Positions 1 to 8,836 of a DNA stretch of 64,000 nucleotides are shown here, piece by piece. Both the position numbers and the translations under genes were made by a program. The DNA is from Duganella alba (GTDB lineage: Bacteria; Pseudomonadota; Gammaproteobacteria; Burkholderiales; Burkholderiaceae_D), in contig NZ_WKJN01000018.1 of the NCBI RefSeq assembly GCF_009674495.1, forward strand, positions 1 through 64,000, read 5' to 3'. How positions within the stretch are numbered: the first letter of the stretch is position 1; each line of letters starts with the position of its first letter. The notes beneath the pieces were generated by a model. That model was not told the DNA's origin. It was given only the letters and a program-made list of their open reading frames with translations, and made no database searches.

Positions 1-722
1 CGGCAGCCCAGCGTCCCGCACCCCCGGCGCCTGCGCCGCAAGCCCGCCCGTCCGCGCGTGCGGCCGCCGCAGACGACGTTGCCGCGCCCGATGAAGAATC
101 GACCGCCTGGTTCGACGACGCCCCGGCGCCATCGCGTCCCGCACCGGTCAGCGACGAAGCCATCGCCACCATGGACTGGACCGCCCTGAAGGCCGCCGTT
201 TCCAGTTGCACCCGCTGCACGCTCTGCGAAACCCGCCGCGCCGCCGTCAACGGCCGTGGCGCCGACAACGCCACCTGGATCGCCATCGGCGCCGCCCCAT
301 CGCGCCTGGACGAAAAGGAAGTCCAAACCATCTCCGGCGAATCCGGCCAACTGCTGGACAACATGCTGAAGGCCATCGAACTCAAGCCGAAAGCCGACGT
401 CTATGTCACCAGCCTGGTGAAGTGCCGCCCAGCCAATCCGGACGGCACCGACCGCGCGCCAACCGCCGAAGAATTCCTGGCCTGCCGTCCCTACCTGGAC
501 CGCGAGCTGGCGCTGACCGGCGCCAACATGGCCATGACCTTCGGCCAACTGGCCGCCAAAGGCCTGATGATGGGCCCGGCCGCACGCGGCAAGGTCATGC
601 GCTACGGCGCCGCCAACCTGCCGGTGGTGGCGACTTATCATCCGGACGATCTGCTGCGCAAGCCGGAAGACAAGGCCAAAGCCTGGGGCGACCTGTGCCT
701 GGCGAAAGCCAGCCATGGCTGA
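1..722 (+). CDS. Uracil-DNA glycosylase, family 4/5-like (5' partial)
   Basis: The frame is open from the first complete codon at 3, so the gene begins upstream; the ATG at 171 is internal or an alternative start. The visible N-terminus is a Pro/Ala-rich linker, followed by a UDG fold. Counting from the 171 ATG, Cys16, Cys19, Cys85 and Cys105 match the four iron-sulfur cysteines of thermophile-type UDGs, with CxxC followed by two spaced cysteines. The family removes uracil from DNA at the start of base excision repair. The motif usually written GEAPG reads GAAPS here, so the acidic residue is lost, while the late motif is TYHPDDLLR. Family membership is well supported; catalytic competence is less sure. 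The stop overlaps the next gene by 8 bases, suggesting coupled translation. Confidence 0.8.
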   Translation, partial: AAQRPAPPAPAPQARPSARAAAADDVAAPDEESTAWFDDAPAPSRPAPVSDEAIATMDWTALKAAVSSCTRCTLCETRRAAVNGRGADNATWIAIGAAPSRLDEKEVQTISGESGQLLDNMLKAIELKPKADVYVTSLVKCRPANPDGTDRAPTAEEFLACRPYLDRELALTGANMAMTFGQLAAKGLMMGPAARGKVMRYGAANLPVVATYHPDDLLRKPEDKAKAWGDLCLAKASHG

Positions 723-1680
723 CCAGCCGCCCGGCGCGCCAGCCACGCTGCCGCCGGGCGCTTCCTGCCAGGCCATTTTCGAAAGTCGCTGGCCGCACCT
801 GCACAATCCGCACGTGCGTGCGCTGGCATGGCTGCTGGACGCGCCCGACCTGCTCGATCCCGCTGCGCCGCACTGGCAAGGCCGCATCGCCACGCTCGGC
901 GCGCTGCCGCCAGCCACCGTCGCCTGGCTGGCCGCGCTGGAGCAAGATCCGTCGCCACTGGAGGCGGCACTCGGCGGCAAACACTATTCGCGCCTCGGCC
1001 TGTACGCTGAAAAGCTGATGGCGTTCTACTTCGCCGAGCGAGGCCAACTGGTCGCCCACGGCCTGCAAGTGCGCGCCGACCGCACCGACACCATCGGCGA
1101 ATTCGACTTCCTGCTGCGCGAAGGCGAAGACCTGGTCCACATCGAATTCGCCACCAAGTTCTACCTGCTCGACGCGGGCAGCACCGGCGGCGACTTCAAC
1201 GGTCTGATCGGCCCTAACCTGGCCGACACGCTGGGTGTCAAGATGCGCAAGATTTTCGACAAGCAGTTGTCGCTGTCGCAGCATCCGGCCGCACAGGCCT
1301 TGCTGCCGCAGCCGGTCGCGCGCGCGCAGGCGCTGGTCAAAGGCTGGCTGTTCTATCCGGACGGCGCACCGCCGATGCGGGGCATCTCGCAGCAGCACTG
1401 CCACGGCTTCTGGATGACGCAGGAACAGGCGCAAGACCTGCCGGCGCAGCGCTACGCCATCATGCCGCGCCTGCAATGGCTGGCGCCGCTGAAGACCGTC
1501 GACAGCATCGGCAAGGACGAACTTTTGGCCGCAGTGCAAGACGCCGCCGCGCCAGTCATGGTCGCGGCGCTGCGGGAAATGGGGGAGTGGCTGGTGGAAG
1601 AACGCCGGGGATTCATCGTCCCCGACAGCTGGCGCGCGCAAGCCGCGCAGCGCCGCCAGGACGGCGTGCTGCCGCCTTAG
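715..1680 (+). CDS. DUF1853 family protein
   Basis: A 321-residue protein resembling DUF1853. The recognisable core runs from about residue 95 (KHYSRLGLYAEKLMAFYF) through IGEFDFLL and HIEFATKFYLL, a layout suggestive of the PD-(D/E)xK nuclease fold (E, then D/E-x-K-like acidic positions), although the biochemical function of the family is not established to my knowledge. There is no signal peptide or membrane segment. The start overlaps the end of the glycosylase gene (ATGGCTGA), so the two are probably co-translated; next to a repair enzyme, a nuclease-like role is plausible but only inferred. The 3' end overlaps the convergent lplT gene by 4 bases. Confidence 0.75.
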   Translation: MADQPPGAPATLPPGASCQAIFESRWPHLHNPHVRALAWLLDAPDLLDPAAPHWQGRIATLGALPPATVAWLAALEQDPSPLEAALGGKHYSRLGLYAEKLMAFYFAERGQLVAHGLQVRADRTDTIGEFDFLLREGEDLVHIEFATKFYLLDAGSTGGDFNGLIGPNLADTLGVKMRKIFDKQLSLSQHPAAQALLPQPVARAQALVKGWLFYPDGAPPMRGISQQHCHGFWMTQEQAQDLPAQRYAIMPRLQWLAPLKTVDSIGKDELLAAVQDAAAPVMVAALREMGEWLVEERRGFIVPDSWRAQAAQRRQDGVLPP

Positions 1681-2939
1681 TGCTTGGCTTCGCCGATCAG
1701 CGCGACCGAGTCGAACTCGCGCTGATTGCGTTGATGGCGACGCAGGATGTACAGCATGGTGCCGGCCAGGAACAGGCCGAACAGCAGAATGATGATGTCC
1801 AGGTTCAGGTGGGCGCGCAGCATCAGCGAGTACACCGCCAGCATCGTCAGGATCGACAGGTTCTCATTGAAGTTCTGCACCGCGATGGAATGGCCGGCGC
1901 TCATCAGCACGTGGCCGCGATGTTGCAGCAGCGCGTTCATCGGCACCAGGAAGAAGCCGCCCAGCAGCCCCACCAGCACCAGCAGCGGATAGGCCAGCTT
2001 GACCGAGGTCACCATCGTCATGCTCATCACAATCACGCCCATGGCGATGCCGACCGGGATCACCGTCAGCGACTTGCGCAGCGAAACGAAGCGCGCCGAA
2101 ATCACCGCACCCATGGCGACGCCGATGGCGACCACGCCAACCAGGCTGGTCGATTGCTCGTAAGTCAAATGCAGGGTGCGGTTGGCCCATTCCAGCACAA
2201 TGAATTGCAGCGTCTGCGCGGCGCCCCAGAACAGCGTGGTGACGCCCAGCGAGATCTGGCCCAGCTTGTCCTTCCACAGCATGCCGAAGCAGTTGGCGAA
2301 GTCGGTGATCAGCTTGACCGGATTGCGCTCCTGGTGGCCGTACACACAGCCGGTGTCGGGAATACGCGTATTGAACAGCGCCGCCAGCATATAGATGCCG
2401 ACCACCACGCACAGCGCGGCCTGGGTTGGCGTCTCGATGCCGGTGTCGATCAGCGGCATGTCAAAGCCCAGCAGCACCGACGACACGCGGTCGCCCACCA
2501 GCGCGCCGCCCATAACGGTGCCGAAGATGATAGAAATAACCGTCAAGCCTTCCACCCAGCCATTGGCCGCGACCAGTTTTTCCGCCGGCAGCAATTCCGT
2601 CAGGATGCCGTACTTGGCAGGCGAATACACCGCCGCGCCAAAACCGACGATGGCATAGGCCAATAATGGATGGACGTGGGCGAAAATCAGCAGGCAACCG
2701 CCAACCTTGATCAGGTTGGAGATGAACATAACCTTGCCTTTGGGCATCGAATCGGCAAAAGCGCCGACAAATGCAGCCAACAGCACGTAAAAAAGGGTGA
2801 ACGACAGCTTCAGGAGTGGCGTGATCCACCCTGGAGATTTCATGTTGATTAACAGGTCGATCGCAACAAAGAGCAGCGCATTATCCGCCAGAGACGAAAA
2901 GAACTGCGCTGCCATGATGGTATAGAAACCACGATTCAT
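1677..2939 (-). CDS. lplT: Lysophospholipid transporter LplT (MFS)
   Basis: A 420-residue inner-membrane MFS protein with about 12 hydrophobic segments. The N-terminus (MNRGFYTIMAAQFFSSLADN) and the central YSPAKYGILTELLP region are characteristic of LplT, which flips lysophosphatidylethanolamine inward for reacylation. In enterobacteria lplT is followed by the acyltransferase aas; here it stands alone and is divergent from alr, so the acyltransferase must be encoded elsewhere. The first ATG gives an N-terminus matching the family. The 134-base gap to alr should hold both promoters. Confidence 0.9.
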   Translation of the reverse strand: MNRGFYTIMAAQFFSSLADNALLFVAIDLLINMKSPGWITPLLKLSFTLFYVLLAAFVGAFADSMPKGKVMFISNLIKVGGCLLIFAHVHPLLAYAIVGFGAAVYSPAKYGILTELLPAEKLVAANGWVEGLTVISIIFGTVMGGALVGDRVSSVLLGFDMPLIDTGIETPTQAALCVVVGIYMLAALFNTRIPDTGCVYGHQERNPVKLITDFANCFGMLWKDKLGQISLGVTTLFWGAAQTLQFIVLEWANRTLHLTYEQSTSLVGVVAIGVAMGAVISARFVSLRKSLTVIPVGIAMGVIVMSMTMVTSVKLAYPLLVLVGLLGGFFLVPMNALLQHRGHVLMSAGHSIAVQNFNENLSILTMLAVYSLMLRAHLNLDIIILLFGLFLAGTMLYILRRHQRNQREFDSVALIGEAKH

Positions 2940-3073
2940 TCTGGGATATGCCTGGAAAACTTATCTGGCTTGCTTTATACCATGCTTTGATCGTAACCCC
3001 CAAGAATTGAGCAGTGCGGCTACGGCCGCAGGCGTTAAAATAGCGGCTTCGTTTATTCCGCAGAAAAAGTCGT

Positions 3074-4165
3074 ATGCCGAGGCCGATCTTAGCAACTATT
3101 CACGTTGATTCCATGAAGCAAAACTTGGCGCTCGCCAAGGCCAAATCACCGGGCGCCAGGGCGTGGGGCGTGCTGAAGGCAAATGGCTACGGTCACGGTC
3201 TGGAACGCGCGATGCGCGGTTTCGCCGACGCCGACGGCCTGGCGCTGATCGAATTCGACAACGCCATCAAGCTGCGCGAGCTGGGCTGGAAGAAGCCGAT
3301 CCTGTTATTGGAGGGGTTCTTCGGCCCGGCCGATCTGCACACCATGGCCGGCTATGATCTGCAGGCGGCGGTGCACTGCAACGAGCAGCTGGAATGGCTG
3401 GAAGCGGCGGCGCCGCAACTGGCCGAGCGCCGCATCCGCTTCGACCTGCATCTCAAAATGAATACCGGCATGAACCGCCTCGGCTTTACGCCGGACGCGT
3501 TCGCGGCGGCGCATGCGCGCTTGAGCGCGATTGCCTGCGTCGGCAGCATCACGCTGATGACGCACTTTGCCAATGCCGACGACATCGACCATCCGCTGCT
3601 GCCGATCGGCGAGCAGATCCGCCGCTTCGAGCAGGGCGCGGCCGGCTTGCCGGGCCTGCGCAGCCTGTCCAATTCGGCCGGCGTGCTGCTGCACCAGGAT
3701 CTGAAGAGCGACTGGGTGCGTCCCGGCATCATGTTGTACGGCGGCTCGCCGGGCGGCGGCACTGCCGATGCGTTCGGCCTGCAGCCGACCATGACCCTGA
3801 CCAGCGAGATCATCGGCGTGCAGGACATCGCCGCCGGCGAAGCGGTCGGCTACGGCAGCCGTTTCCAGGCCGAAGGCCCGATGCGGGTGGGCGTGGTGGC
3901 GTGCGGCTATGCCGACGGTTATCCGCGGGTGGCGCCGGCCGGCACGCCGGTGCTGGTCGATGGCGTGCGCACCCGCCTGGTGGGCCGCGTGTCGATGGAT
4001 ATGCTGACCGTCGACCTGACCGACCTGCCGCAGGCGCGCCTTGGCAGCAAGGTCACGCTGTGGGGCCAGGGCTTGCCGATCGATGAGGTGGCCATTTCCG
4101 CCGGCACCATCGGCTACGAGCTGATGTGTGCGCTGGCGACGCGCGTGCCCGTGGTCGAGGGCTGA
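3074..4165 (+). CDS. alr: Alanine racemase
   Basis: A 363-residue PLP enzyme converting L- to D-alanine for peptidoglycan. Lys35 in VLKANGYGHG is the Schiff-base lysine; GYGSRFQ near residue 260 carries the second catalytic Tyr; VGRVSMDM is the conserved C-terminal-domain motif. Length is normal for proteobacterial Alr. It lies 4 bases upstream of radA on the same strand, an arrangement frequent in betaproteobacteria, so the two are probably one transcript. Confidence 0.96.
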   Translation: MPRPILATIHVDSMKQNLALAKAKSPGARAWGVLKANGYGHGLERAMRGFADADGLALIEFDNAIKLRELGWKKPILLLEGFFGPADLHTMAGYDLQAAVHCNEQLEWLEAAAPQLAERRIRFDLHLKMNTGMNRLGFTPDAFAAAHARLSAIACVGSITLMTHFANADDIDHPLLPIGEQIRRFEQGAAGLPGLRSLSNSAGVLLHQDLKSDWVRPGIMLYGGSPGGGTADAFGLQPTMTLTSEIIGVQDIAAGEAVGYGSRFQAEGPMRVGVVACGYADGYPRVAPAGTPVLVDGVRTRLVGRVSMDMLTVDLTDLPQARLGSKVTLWGQGLPIDEVAISAGTIGYELMCALATRVPVVEG

Positions 4166-4169
4166 ACGC

Positions 4170-5546
4170 ATGGCCAAGGCTAAAACCAATTACACCTGCA
4201 CCGAGTGCGGCGCCATTGCCAATAAATGGACCGGCCAGTGCACCTCCTGCCATCAATGGAACACGATGGTGGAGACGCTGGCGGAAACCGTCAGCAACAA
4301 CCGATACTCGCAGCCGGCGCATCTGTCGCTGGCGCAGACCGCGCCGGTGCTGTCGCTGTCCGATATCGACGCCATCGATGTGCCGCGCTTCGGCACCGGC
4401 ATCGAGGAGTTCGACCGCGTGCTGGGCGGCGGCCTGGTGGCCGGCGGCGTGGTGCTGATCGGCGGCGATCCCGGCATCGGCAAGTCGACGCTGCTGTTGC
4501 AGGCGCTGGCCAATGTGTCGCACCTGAAGAAGGTGCTGTACGTGTCCGGCGAGGAATCCGGCGCGCAGATCGCCTTGCGCGCCAAGCGGCTGCAGGTCGA
4601 TGCCCGCGACCTGAAGTTGCAGGCCGAGATCCAGCTGGAGAAAATTCTCGGCACGCTGGCCGACCTGAAGCCGGAAGTGGCGGTGATCGACTCGATCCAG
4701 ACCGTGTATTCGGACGCCTTGAGTTCGGCGCCCGGTTCGGTGGCGCAGGTGCGCGAGTGCGCGGCGCAGCTGACCCGCGTGGCCAAGCAGACCGGCATCA
4801 CCATCATCCTGGTCGGCCACGTGACCAAGGAAGGCGCGCTGGCCGGCCCGCGCGTGCTGGAGCACATTGTCGATACCGTGCTGTATTTCGAGGGTGACAA
4901 CCATTCCAGCTTCCGCCTGGTGCGGGCGATCAAGAACCGTTTCGGCGCGGTCAACGAGCTGGGCGTGTTTGCCATGACCGAGAAGGGCTTGAAGGGCGTG
5001 TCGAATCCGTCGGCCTTGTTCCTTTCGCAACATGACAACCAGGTGCCCGGTTCCTGCGTGATGGTGACGCAGGAGGGCACGCGGCCGCTGCTGGTGGAAA
5101 TCCAGGCGCTGGTCGACGCCAGCCATCAACCGAACGCGCGCCGGTTGTCGGTGGGCCTGGAGCAGAACCGGCTGGCGATGCTGCTGGCGGTGCTGCACCG
5201 GCACGCGGGTATCGCGGCGTTCGATCAGGACGTGTTCATCAACGCGGTAGGCGGCGTGAAGATCACCGAACCGGCGGCCGATCTGGCGGTTTTGTTGGCA
5301 ATTAATTCATCGATGCGTAACAAGCCGCTGCCGCGCGGCTTCGTGGTGTTCGGCGAGGTGGGCCTGGCGGGCGAGATCCGGCCGGCGCCGCGCGGGCAGG
5401 AGCGTCTGCGGGAGGCCGCCAAGCTGGGCTTCTCAACGGCGATGATACCGACCTCGAACGCGCCCAAGCAGCCGATTGAGGGCATGACCATCATCGGTGT
5501 TGACCGAATCGATGATGCGTTCAATAAGCTGCGCGAAATCCAATAA
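4170..5546 (+). CDS. radA: DNA repair protein RadA
   Basis: A 458-residue protein starting at the ATG four bases after the alr stop; an upstream in-frame ATG at 4128 lies inside alr and is not needed. The N-terminus has the RadA zinc finger (CTECG ... CTSC), then the RecA-like ATPase with Walker A GGDPGIGKST, the RadA-specific KNRFG motif (IKNRFGAVNE) and a C-terminal Lon-protease-like domain. RadA drives branch migration of recombination intermediates in the cytoplasm. All family landmarks are present and the length is normal. Confidence 0.97.
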   Translation: MAKAKTNYTCTECGAIANKWTGQCTSCHQWNTMVETLAETVSNNRYSQPAHLSLAQTAPVLSLSDIDAIDVPRFGTGIEEFDRVLGGGLVAGGVVLIGGDPGIGKSTLLLQALANVSHLKKVLYVSGEESGAQIALRAKRLQVDARDLKLQAEIQLEKILGTLADLKPEVAVIDSIQTVYSDALSSAPGSVAQVRECAAQLTRVAKQTGITIILVGHVTKEGALAGPRVLEHIVDTVLYFEGDNHSSFRLVRAIKNRFGAVNELGVFAMTEKGLKGVSNPSALFLSQHDNQVPGSCVMVTQEGTRPLLVEIQALVDASHQPNARRLSVGLEQNRLAMLLAVLHRHAGIAAFDQDVFINAVGGVKITEPAADLAVLLAINSSMRNKPLPRGFVVFGEVGLAGEIRPAPRGQERLREAAKLGFSTAMIPTSNAPKQPIEGMTIIGVDRIDDAFNKLREIQ

Positions 5547-5609
5547 CGTTGTATTGTTACGTGTTGTAATCGGTAATAGTATAAATTGTGTAACTAGAAG
5601 GAAGAGAAA

Positions 5610-5930
5610 GTGTTAGTCGATCAAAGGTCAGGGGCGCGCAAGATCGTGCGTTCGAAGGCAGTCGTGGTGATGGATGGCATGCCGCCCATGCAGGGGCGCA
5701 CGCTCGACATCAACGGAAGTGGCCTGTCGCTCACGTTTGACCACAAACTGGCGGCCGGGGACGTTGGCATGGTGTCGTTTGAGCTGTTCGTCGAGGGCAA
5801 GGCCCAGGTGCTGAGCTGCCGCTCGCGGGTGAATTACTGCATTTTCAGCGGTGACCACTTCAAGATCGGATTCCAGTTCATGAATCCAGACATGGCCACC
5901 ATGGCCACCATCAATAAATTCCTGCGTTAA
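5610..5930 (+). CDS. PilZ domain protein
   Basis: A 106-residue single-domain protein with a GTG start (5610) preceded by GAAGGAAGAG. The motifs ARKIVR and DINGSGLSL fit the PilZ c-di-GMP signature RxxxR ... (D/N)xSxxG, so the protein probably binds cyclic-di-GMP and acts as an adaptor; the target cannot be read from the context. The C-terminus (FKIGFQFMNP) matches the closing strand of PilZ domains. It is 63 bases downstream of radA and ends just before a very large palindrome shared with the convergent citrate synthase gene. Confidence 0.8.
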   Translation: MLVDQRSGARKIVRSKAVVVMDGMPPMQGRTLDINGSGLSLTFDHKLAAGDVGMVSFELFVEGKAQVLSCRSRVNYCIFSGDHFKIGFQFMNPDMATMATINKFLR

Positions 5931-5936
5931 AAACCA

Positions 5937-6028
5937 AACCGGGGTCAGAGCCGACATTCGGACACGAGCACAACCGTAGCGACCGCTACGGTTGTGCTCG
6001 TGTCCGAATGTCGGCTCTGACCCCGGTT
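5937..6028. repeat. 92-bp perfect palindrome (REP-like element)
   Basis: Arms 5937-5981 and 5984-6028 are exact reverse complements over 45 bp with a 2-base centre (AC). The outer ends read AACCGGGGTCAGAG. It sits between the convergent PilZ and citrate synthase genes, and the right arm is inside the citrate synthase reading frame: its stop codon is at 5986-5988. The structure could act as a bidirectional terminator, but there is no T-run and it is far longer than one. From memory, GGGGTCAGAG-ended palindromes recur in Massilia/Janthinobacterium genomes; I could not check that here. Confidence 0.9.
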
Positions 6029-7287
6029 GCGGGCCCGGTGTAGCGGGCGCGTGGCCGGATCAGGCGGTTGGCTTGCACTTGCTCCAGGGCGTGTGCCAGC
6101 CAGCCGACGCAGCGACCTGCAGCAAATAATACAAACGGTGCATCGGAGGGCAGGCCGCAGGCGGCGGTCAGGACGGCCAGCGCGTAATCGATGCTGGGCA
6201 GTTCGCCGGCCTGTTGTTCTGCTGCGACAGCCAGTTGTTCATGTGGTTGAACTTTCGGTAGCAGCTTGAGCAGGGCCTTGGCGCGTGGGTCGCCGTCCGG
6301 GTAGAGCGGATGGCCGAAGGCGGGCAGGGTTCGCTGGCTGGCCAGCCAGTGGCGGACGGCGTCGTCGGCGTTGCTGGCCCTTGCCTGAGCGACCAGTTCG
6401 GCGAAGGCGTTGGCGGCGCCGCCGTGCAAGGGGCCGGTCAGCGTGGTGAAGCCGGCCAGCACGCCGGCCGCCAGCGAGGCGCCGGTGGAAATGGCGACGC
6501 GGGTGGCGAAGGTGGAGGCGTTCAGCTCGTGATCGGCCATCAGCACCAGCGTGCGGCGGATCAGGTCTAGGTGCGCTTCGGCATGCCAGGCGCGGGCCAG
6601 GCGGGTGCTGACGGGCGCGTCCCGGCCAGCGGCGGACGACTTGCCGACCATGGCATCCACCAGCGTGGCAAGCACCTCTGCCGCTTCGGCCCGCAACGCG
6701 GCCGCAGGACGGCCTAGCGACGGCGCATCGACAGCGCTGCGACGGGCAAGCGCAAACAGCCCGGCCGCCAGCGCGCCATCCACCAGCTCGCCGCCGCCCG
6801 CACCATTGCTGCTTGCCGCCGCTTTGCCCGTGTCCGTGCAGCCCGCTGCCGCATCGCCGACGGGCGCCGCCGTCACACCGCGACTCGCCGTGGCCACATC
6901 GTTGCCGGCGCTGGCGGGCCAGATGGCGGCGGCTTCGCCTGGCGCGCATTCCCAGAGCAGGGCGGCGATGTCTTCCAGGCTGGCGCTGTCGGCCAGCGCG
7001 GTGGCGTCGCGACCGCGATAAAACAGGCGGCCGTCGGCGACGGTGGAGATGGCGGACGGCAGCACCGGATCGCCATACTGCATCGCCTCGCTGGAGACAA
7101 TCTCCACCTTGCGCCGCCCATTGGCCCGGCGCGCCATGCGCAGCACGTCGTCACGATGGTAAAGACTGCGCCGCACATCCACTTCATCCGGCTTGGCGCG
7201 GATCTTTCCCCGGCTGACGTTGGCGTACAGCGTCTGCGGACGGACGTTGAGCACATCCAAAGCCTCTGCGGCGGTCATCCAGGCCAT
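5986..7287 (-). CDS. Citrate synthase family protein with N-terminal HTH domain
   Basis: A 433-residue protein. Residues 1-60 form a MerR/excisionase-like helix-turn-helix (MTAAEALDVLNVRPQTLY ... HRDDVLRM). The rest is citrate synthase: ADHELNAST and GPLHGGA carry the two catalytic histidines, with FGHPLYPDGDPR following. Between the domains lies an Ala/Gly-rich segment (about residues 115-185) unlike the compact family core. It is not the TCA-cycle gltA type; HTH-citrate synthases are a separate, poorly characterised group. The last 14 or so residues (VRADIRTRAQP) are encoded by the palindrome, so the native end was replaced or extended by it. It is divergent from a CoA-transferase gene with a 93-base shared promoter region, which suggests linked acyl-CoA metabolism. 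Confidence 0.85.
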   Translation of the reverse strand: MAWMTAAEALDVLNVRPQTLYANVSRGKIRAKPDEVDVRRSLYHRDDVLRMARRANGRRKVEIVSSEAMQYGDPVLPSAISTVADGRLFYRGRDATALADSASLEDIAALLWECAPGEAAAIWPASAGNDVATASRGVTAAPVGDAAAGCTDTGKAAASSNGAGGGELVDGALAAGLFALARRSAVDAPSLGRPAAALRAEAAEVLATLVDAMVGKSSAAGRDAPVSTRLARAWHAEAHLDLIRRTLVLMADHELNASTFATRVAISTGASLAAGVLAGFTTLTGPLHGGAANAFAELVAQARASNADDAVRHWLASQRTLPAFGHPLYPDGDPRAKALLKLLPKVQPHEQLAVAAEQQAGELPSIDYALAVLTAACGLPSDAPFVLFAAGRCVGWLAHALEQVQANRLIRPRARYTGPATGVRADIRTRAQP

Positions 7288-7301
7288 CTGCGCTTCCTAT
7301 G

Positions 7302-7318
7302 TTGACACTTCAAGTCAA
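7302..7318. promoter_or_regulatory. Operator-like inverted repeat in divergent promoter region
   Basis: TTGAC (7302-7306) and GTCAA (7314-7318) are inverted around a 7-base centre, with a second small palindrome ACTTCAAGT (7307-7315) inside. It lies 15 bases upstream of the HTH-citrate synthase start and 63 upstream of the CoA-transferase. Because the citrate synthase carries a MerR-like HTH, this could be its own binding site; that is inference. Confidence 0.35.
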
Positions 7319-7380
7319 GATTGACGCTGCCGGACCGGCAGTCCTAAGCTGGCGCCAAGGATAACTTACCCGGAGCCGAT

Positions 7381-8754
7381 ATGCCTGATTCCCTGCTGAA
7401 CACCGCGTGGTCCGCACTGGACCTGCCCGTCGCATCGCTGGACGCCGTGCAACTGGCAGGCGAGGGCGACCTGGCGTCATACTTTCCGGTGACGGACCTG
7501 GCGGCCGCCTCGGTCGGCGTCGCCGCGCTGGCGATACGCCAGCTGATGACAGCACAGGGCGTCCCGGCGGGACCGGTAACGGTGGACCGGCGGCTGGCGT
7601 CGCTGTGGTTCGGCTGGTCGATCCATCCGATCGGCTGGGAGCGTCCGCCATTGTGGGATGCGGTGGCCGGCGACTACGCCACCGCCGACGGCTGGATACG
7701 CCTGCACACCAACGCGCCGCATCACCGCGCCGCAGCGCTGGCGGTGCTCGGTGGCGCCGAGGAGCGCGAGGCCGTCGCCCGCGCGGTGGCCGGCTGGCAC
7801 GGCCTGGCGCTGGAGGAGGCCGTCGTCGCCCAGGGCGGCTGCGCGGCGATGATGCGCTCGATGGCCGAATGGCAGGCGCATCCGCAAGGCATCAGCGTTG
7901 CCAACGAACCGCTGATGGCGTTCGCGCAAGCGGAAACGGCTGGCCGCCGCGAGTGGGCCTGGGCCAGCGGCCGCCCGCTGGCCGGCCTCAAAGTGCTGGA
8001 CCTCACGCGTGTGCTGGCCGGCCCGGTGGCGACGCGCTTCCTGGCCGGCTACGGCGCCGACGTCCTGCGCATCGATCCGCCTGGCTGGAACGAACCCGGC
8101 GTGATTCCCGAAGTCACCCCCGGCAAGCGCTGCGCCCCTCTGGACCTGAAGCAGCCAGCGGACCGCGCCATCTTCGAAAGCCTGCTGGCCGAAGCGGACG
8201 TGCTGGTCCACGGCTACCGCCCGCAAGCATTGGAACGGCTGGGCTTTGGCGAACAAGTCCGCCGCCAGCTGAATCCCGGCCTGATCGACGTATCGCTGGA
8301 CGCCTACGGCTGGACCGGCCCGCTCGCCGGCCGGCGCGGCTTCGACAGCCTGGTGCAGATGAGCTGCGGCATCGCCGAATACGGCATGCGGATGCAAGGC
8401 GCCGGCAAGCCGGTGCCGTTGCCGGTGCAAGCGCTCGACCACGCCACCGGCTACCTGATGGCCGCCGCCGTGGTGCGCGCGCTGATCGCCCGCCTCGCCG
8501 AAGCGCGCACGCTGCACGCCTGGCTGTCACTCGCCCGCACCGCTTGCCTGCTGACCGAAGCGCCGGCCGCCAGCCTGCCCGGGCGCGCGCTGACGCCGCC
8601 CAACGACCACGACCTCGCGCCGCACCTGGAACAAACCGAATGGGGGCCGGCGCGCCGCTACCTGCCGCCGGTGACGATTGACGGCGCGGAGATGGCGTGG
8701 CAGCGGCCGGCCAGCAGCCTCGGCTCGTCCGCGGCACACTGGCGCCGGGATTAG
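7381..8754 (+). CDS. CaiB/BaiF (class III) CoA-transferase
   Basis: A 457-residue protein. The classical class III core starts near residue 200 (LAGLKVLDLTRVLAGPVATR) and continues through YGADVLRIDPP, GKRCAPLDLK and RRGFDSLVQMSCGI, where the Asp of GFD is the expected acyl-anhydride nucleophile. The first 200 residues look like a weaker, second CoA-transferase-like half, as in the longer members of the family. It moves CoA between carboxylic acids; the substrate cannot be told. It is divergent from the HTH-citrate synthase, which acts on acyl-CoA, so the pair may serve one small pathway. Confidence 0.85.
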   Translation: MPDSLLNTAWSALDLPVASLDAVQLAGEGDLASYFPVTDLAAASVGVAALAIRQLMTAQGVPAGPVTVDRRLASLWFGWSIHPIGWERPPLWDAVAGDYATADGWIRLHTNAPHHRAAALAVLGGAEEREAVARAVAGWHGLALEEAVVAQGGCAAMMRSMAEWQAHPQGISVANEPLMAFAQAETAGRREWAWASGRPLAGLKVLDLTRVLAGPVATRFLAGYGADVLRIDPPGWNEPGVIPEVTPGKRCAPLDLKQPADRAIFESLLAEADVLVHGYRPQALERLGFGEQVRRQLNPGLIDVSLDAYGWTGPLAGRRGFDSLVQMSCGIAEYGMRMQGAGKPVPLPVQALDHATGYLMAAAVVRALIARLAEARTLHAWLSLARTACLLTEAPAASLPGRALTPPNDHDLAPHLEQTEWGPARRYLPPVTIDGAEMAWQRPASSLGSSAAHWRRD

Positions 8755-8836
8755 GGGTAAAATCCCTGCTTATTCACTGCTTTGGTGCAAGCGCTCATGT
8801 TGCATACTATGTAACCACCAACATGGCGGACCCAAC

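Noticed and set aside
1476..2666. 396-codon + strand frame rich in His and Gln
   Set aside because: Antisense to lplT, which has clear MFS features; low-complexity composition.
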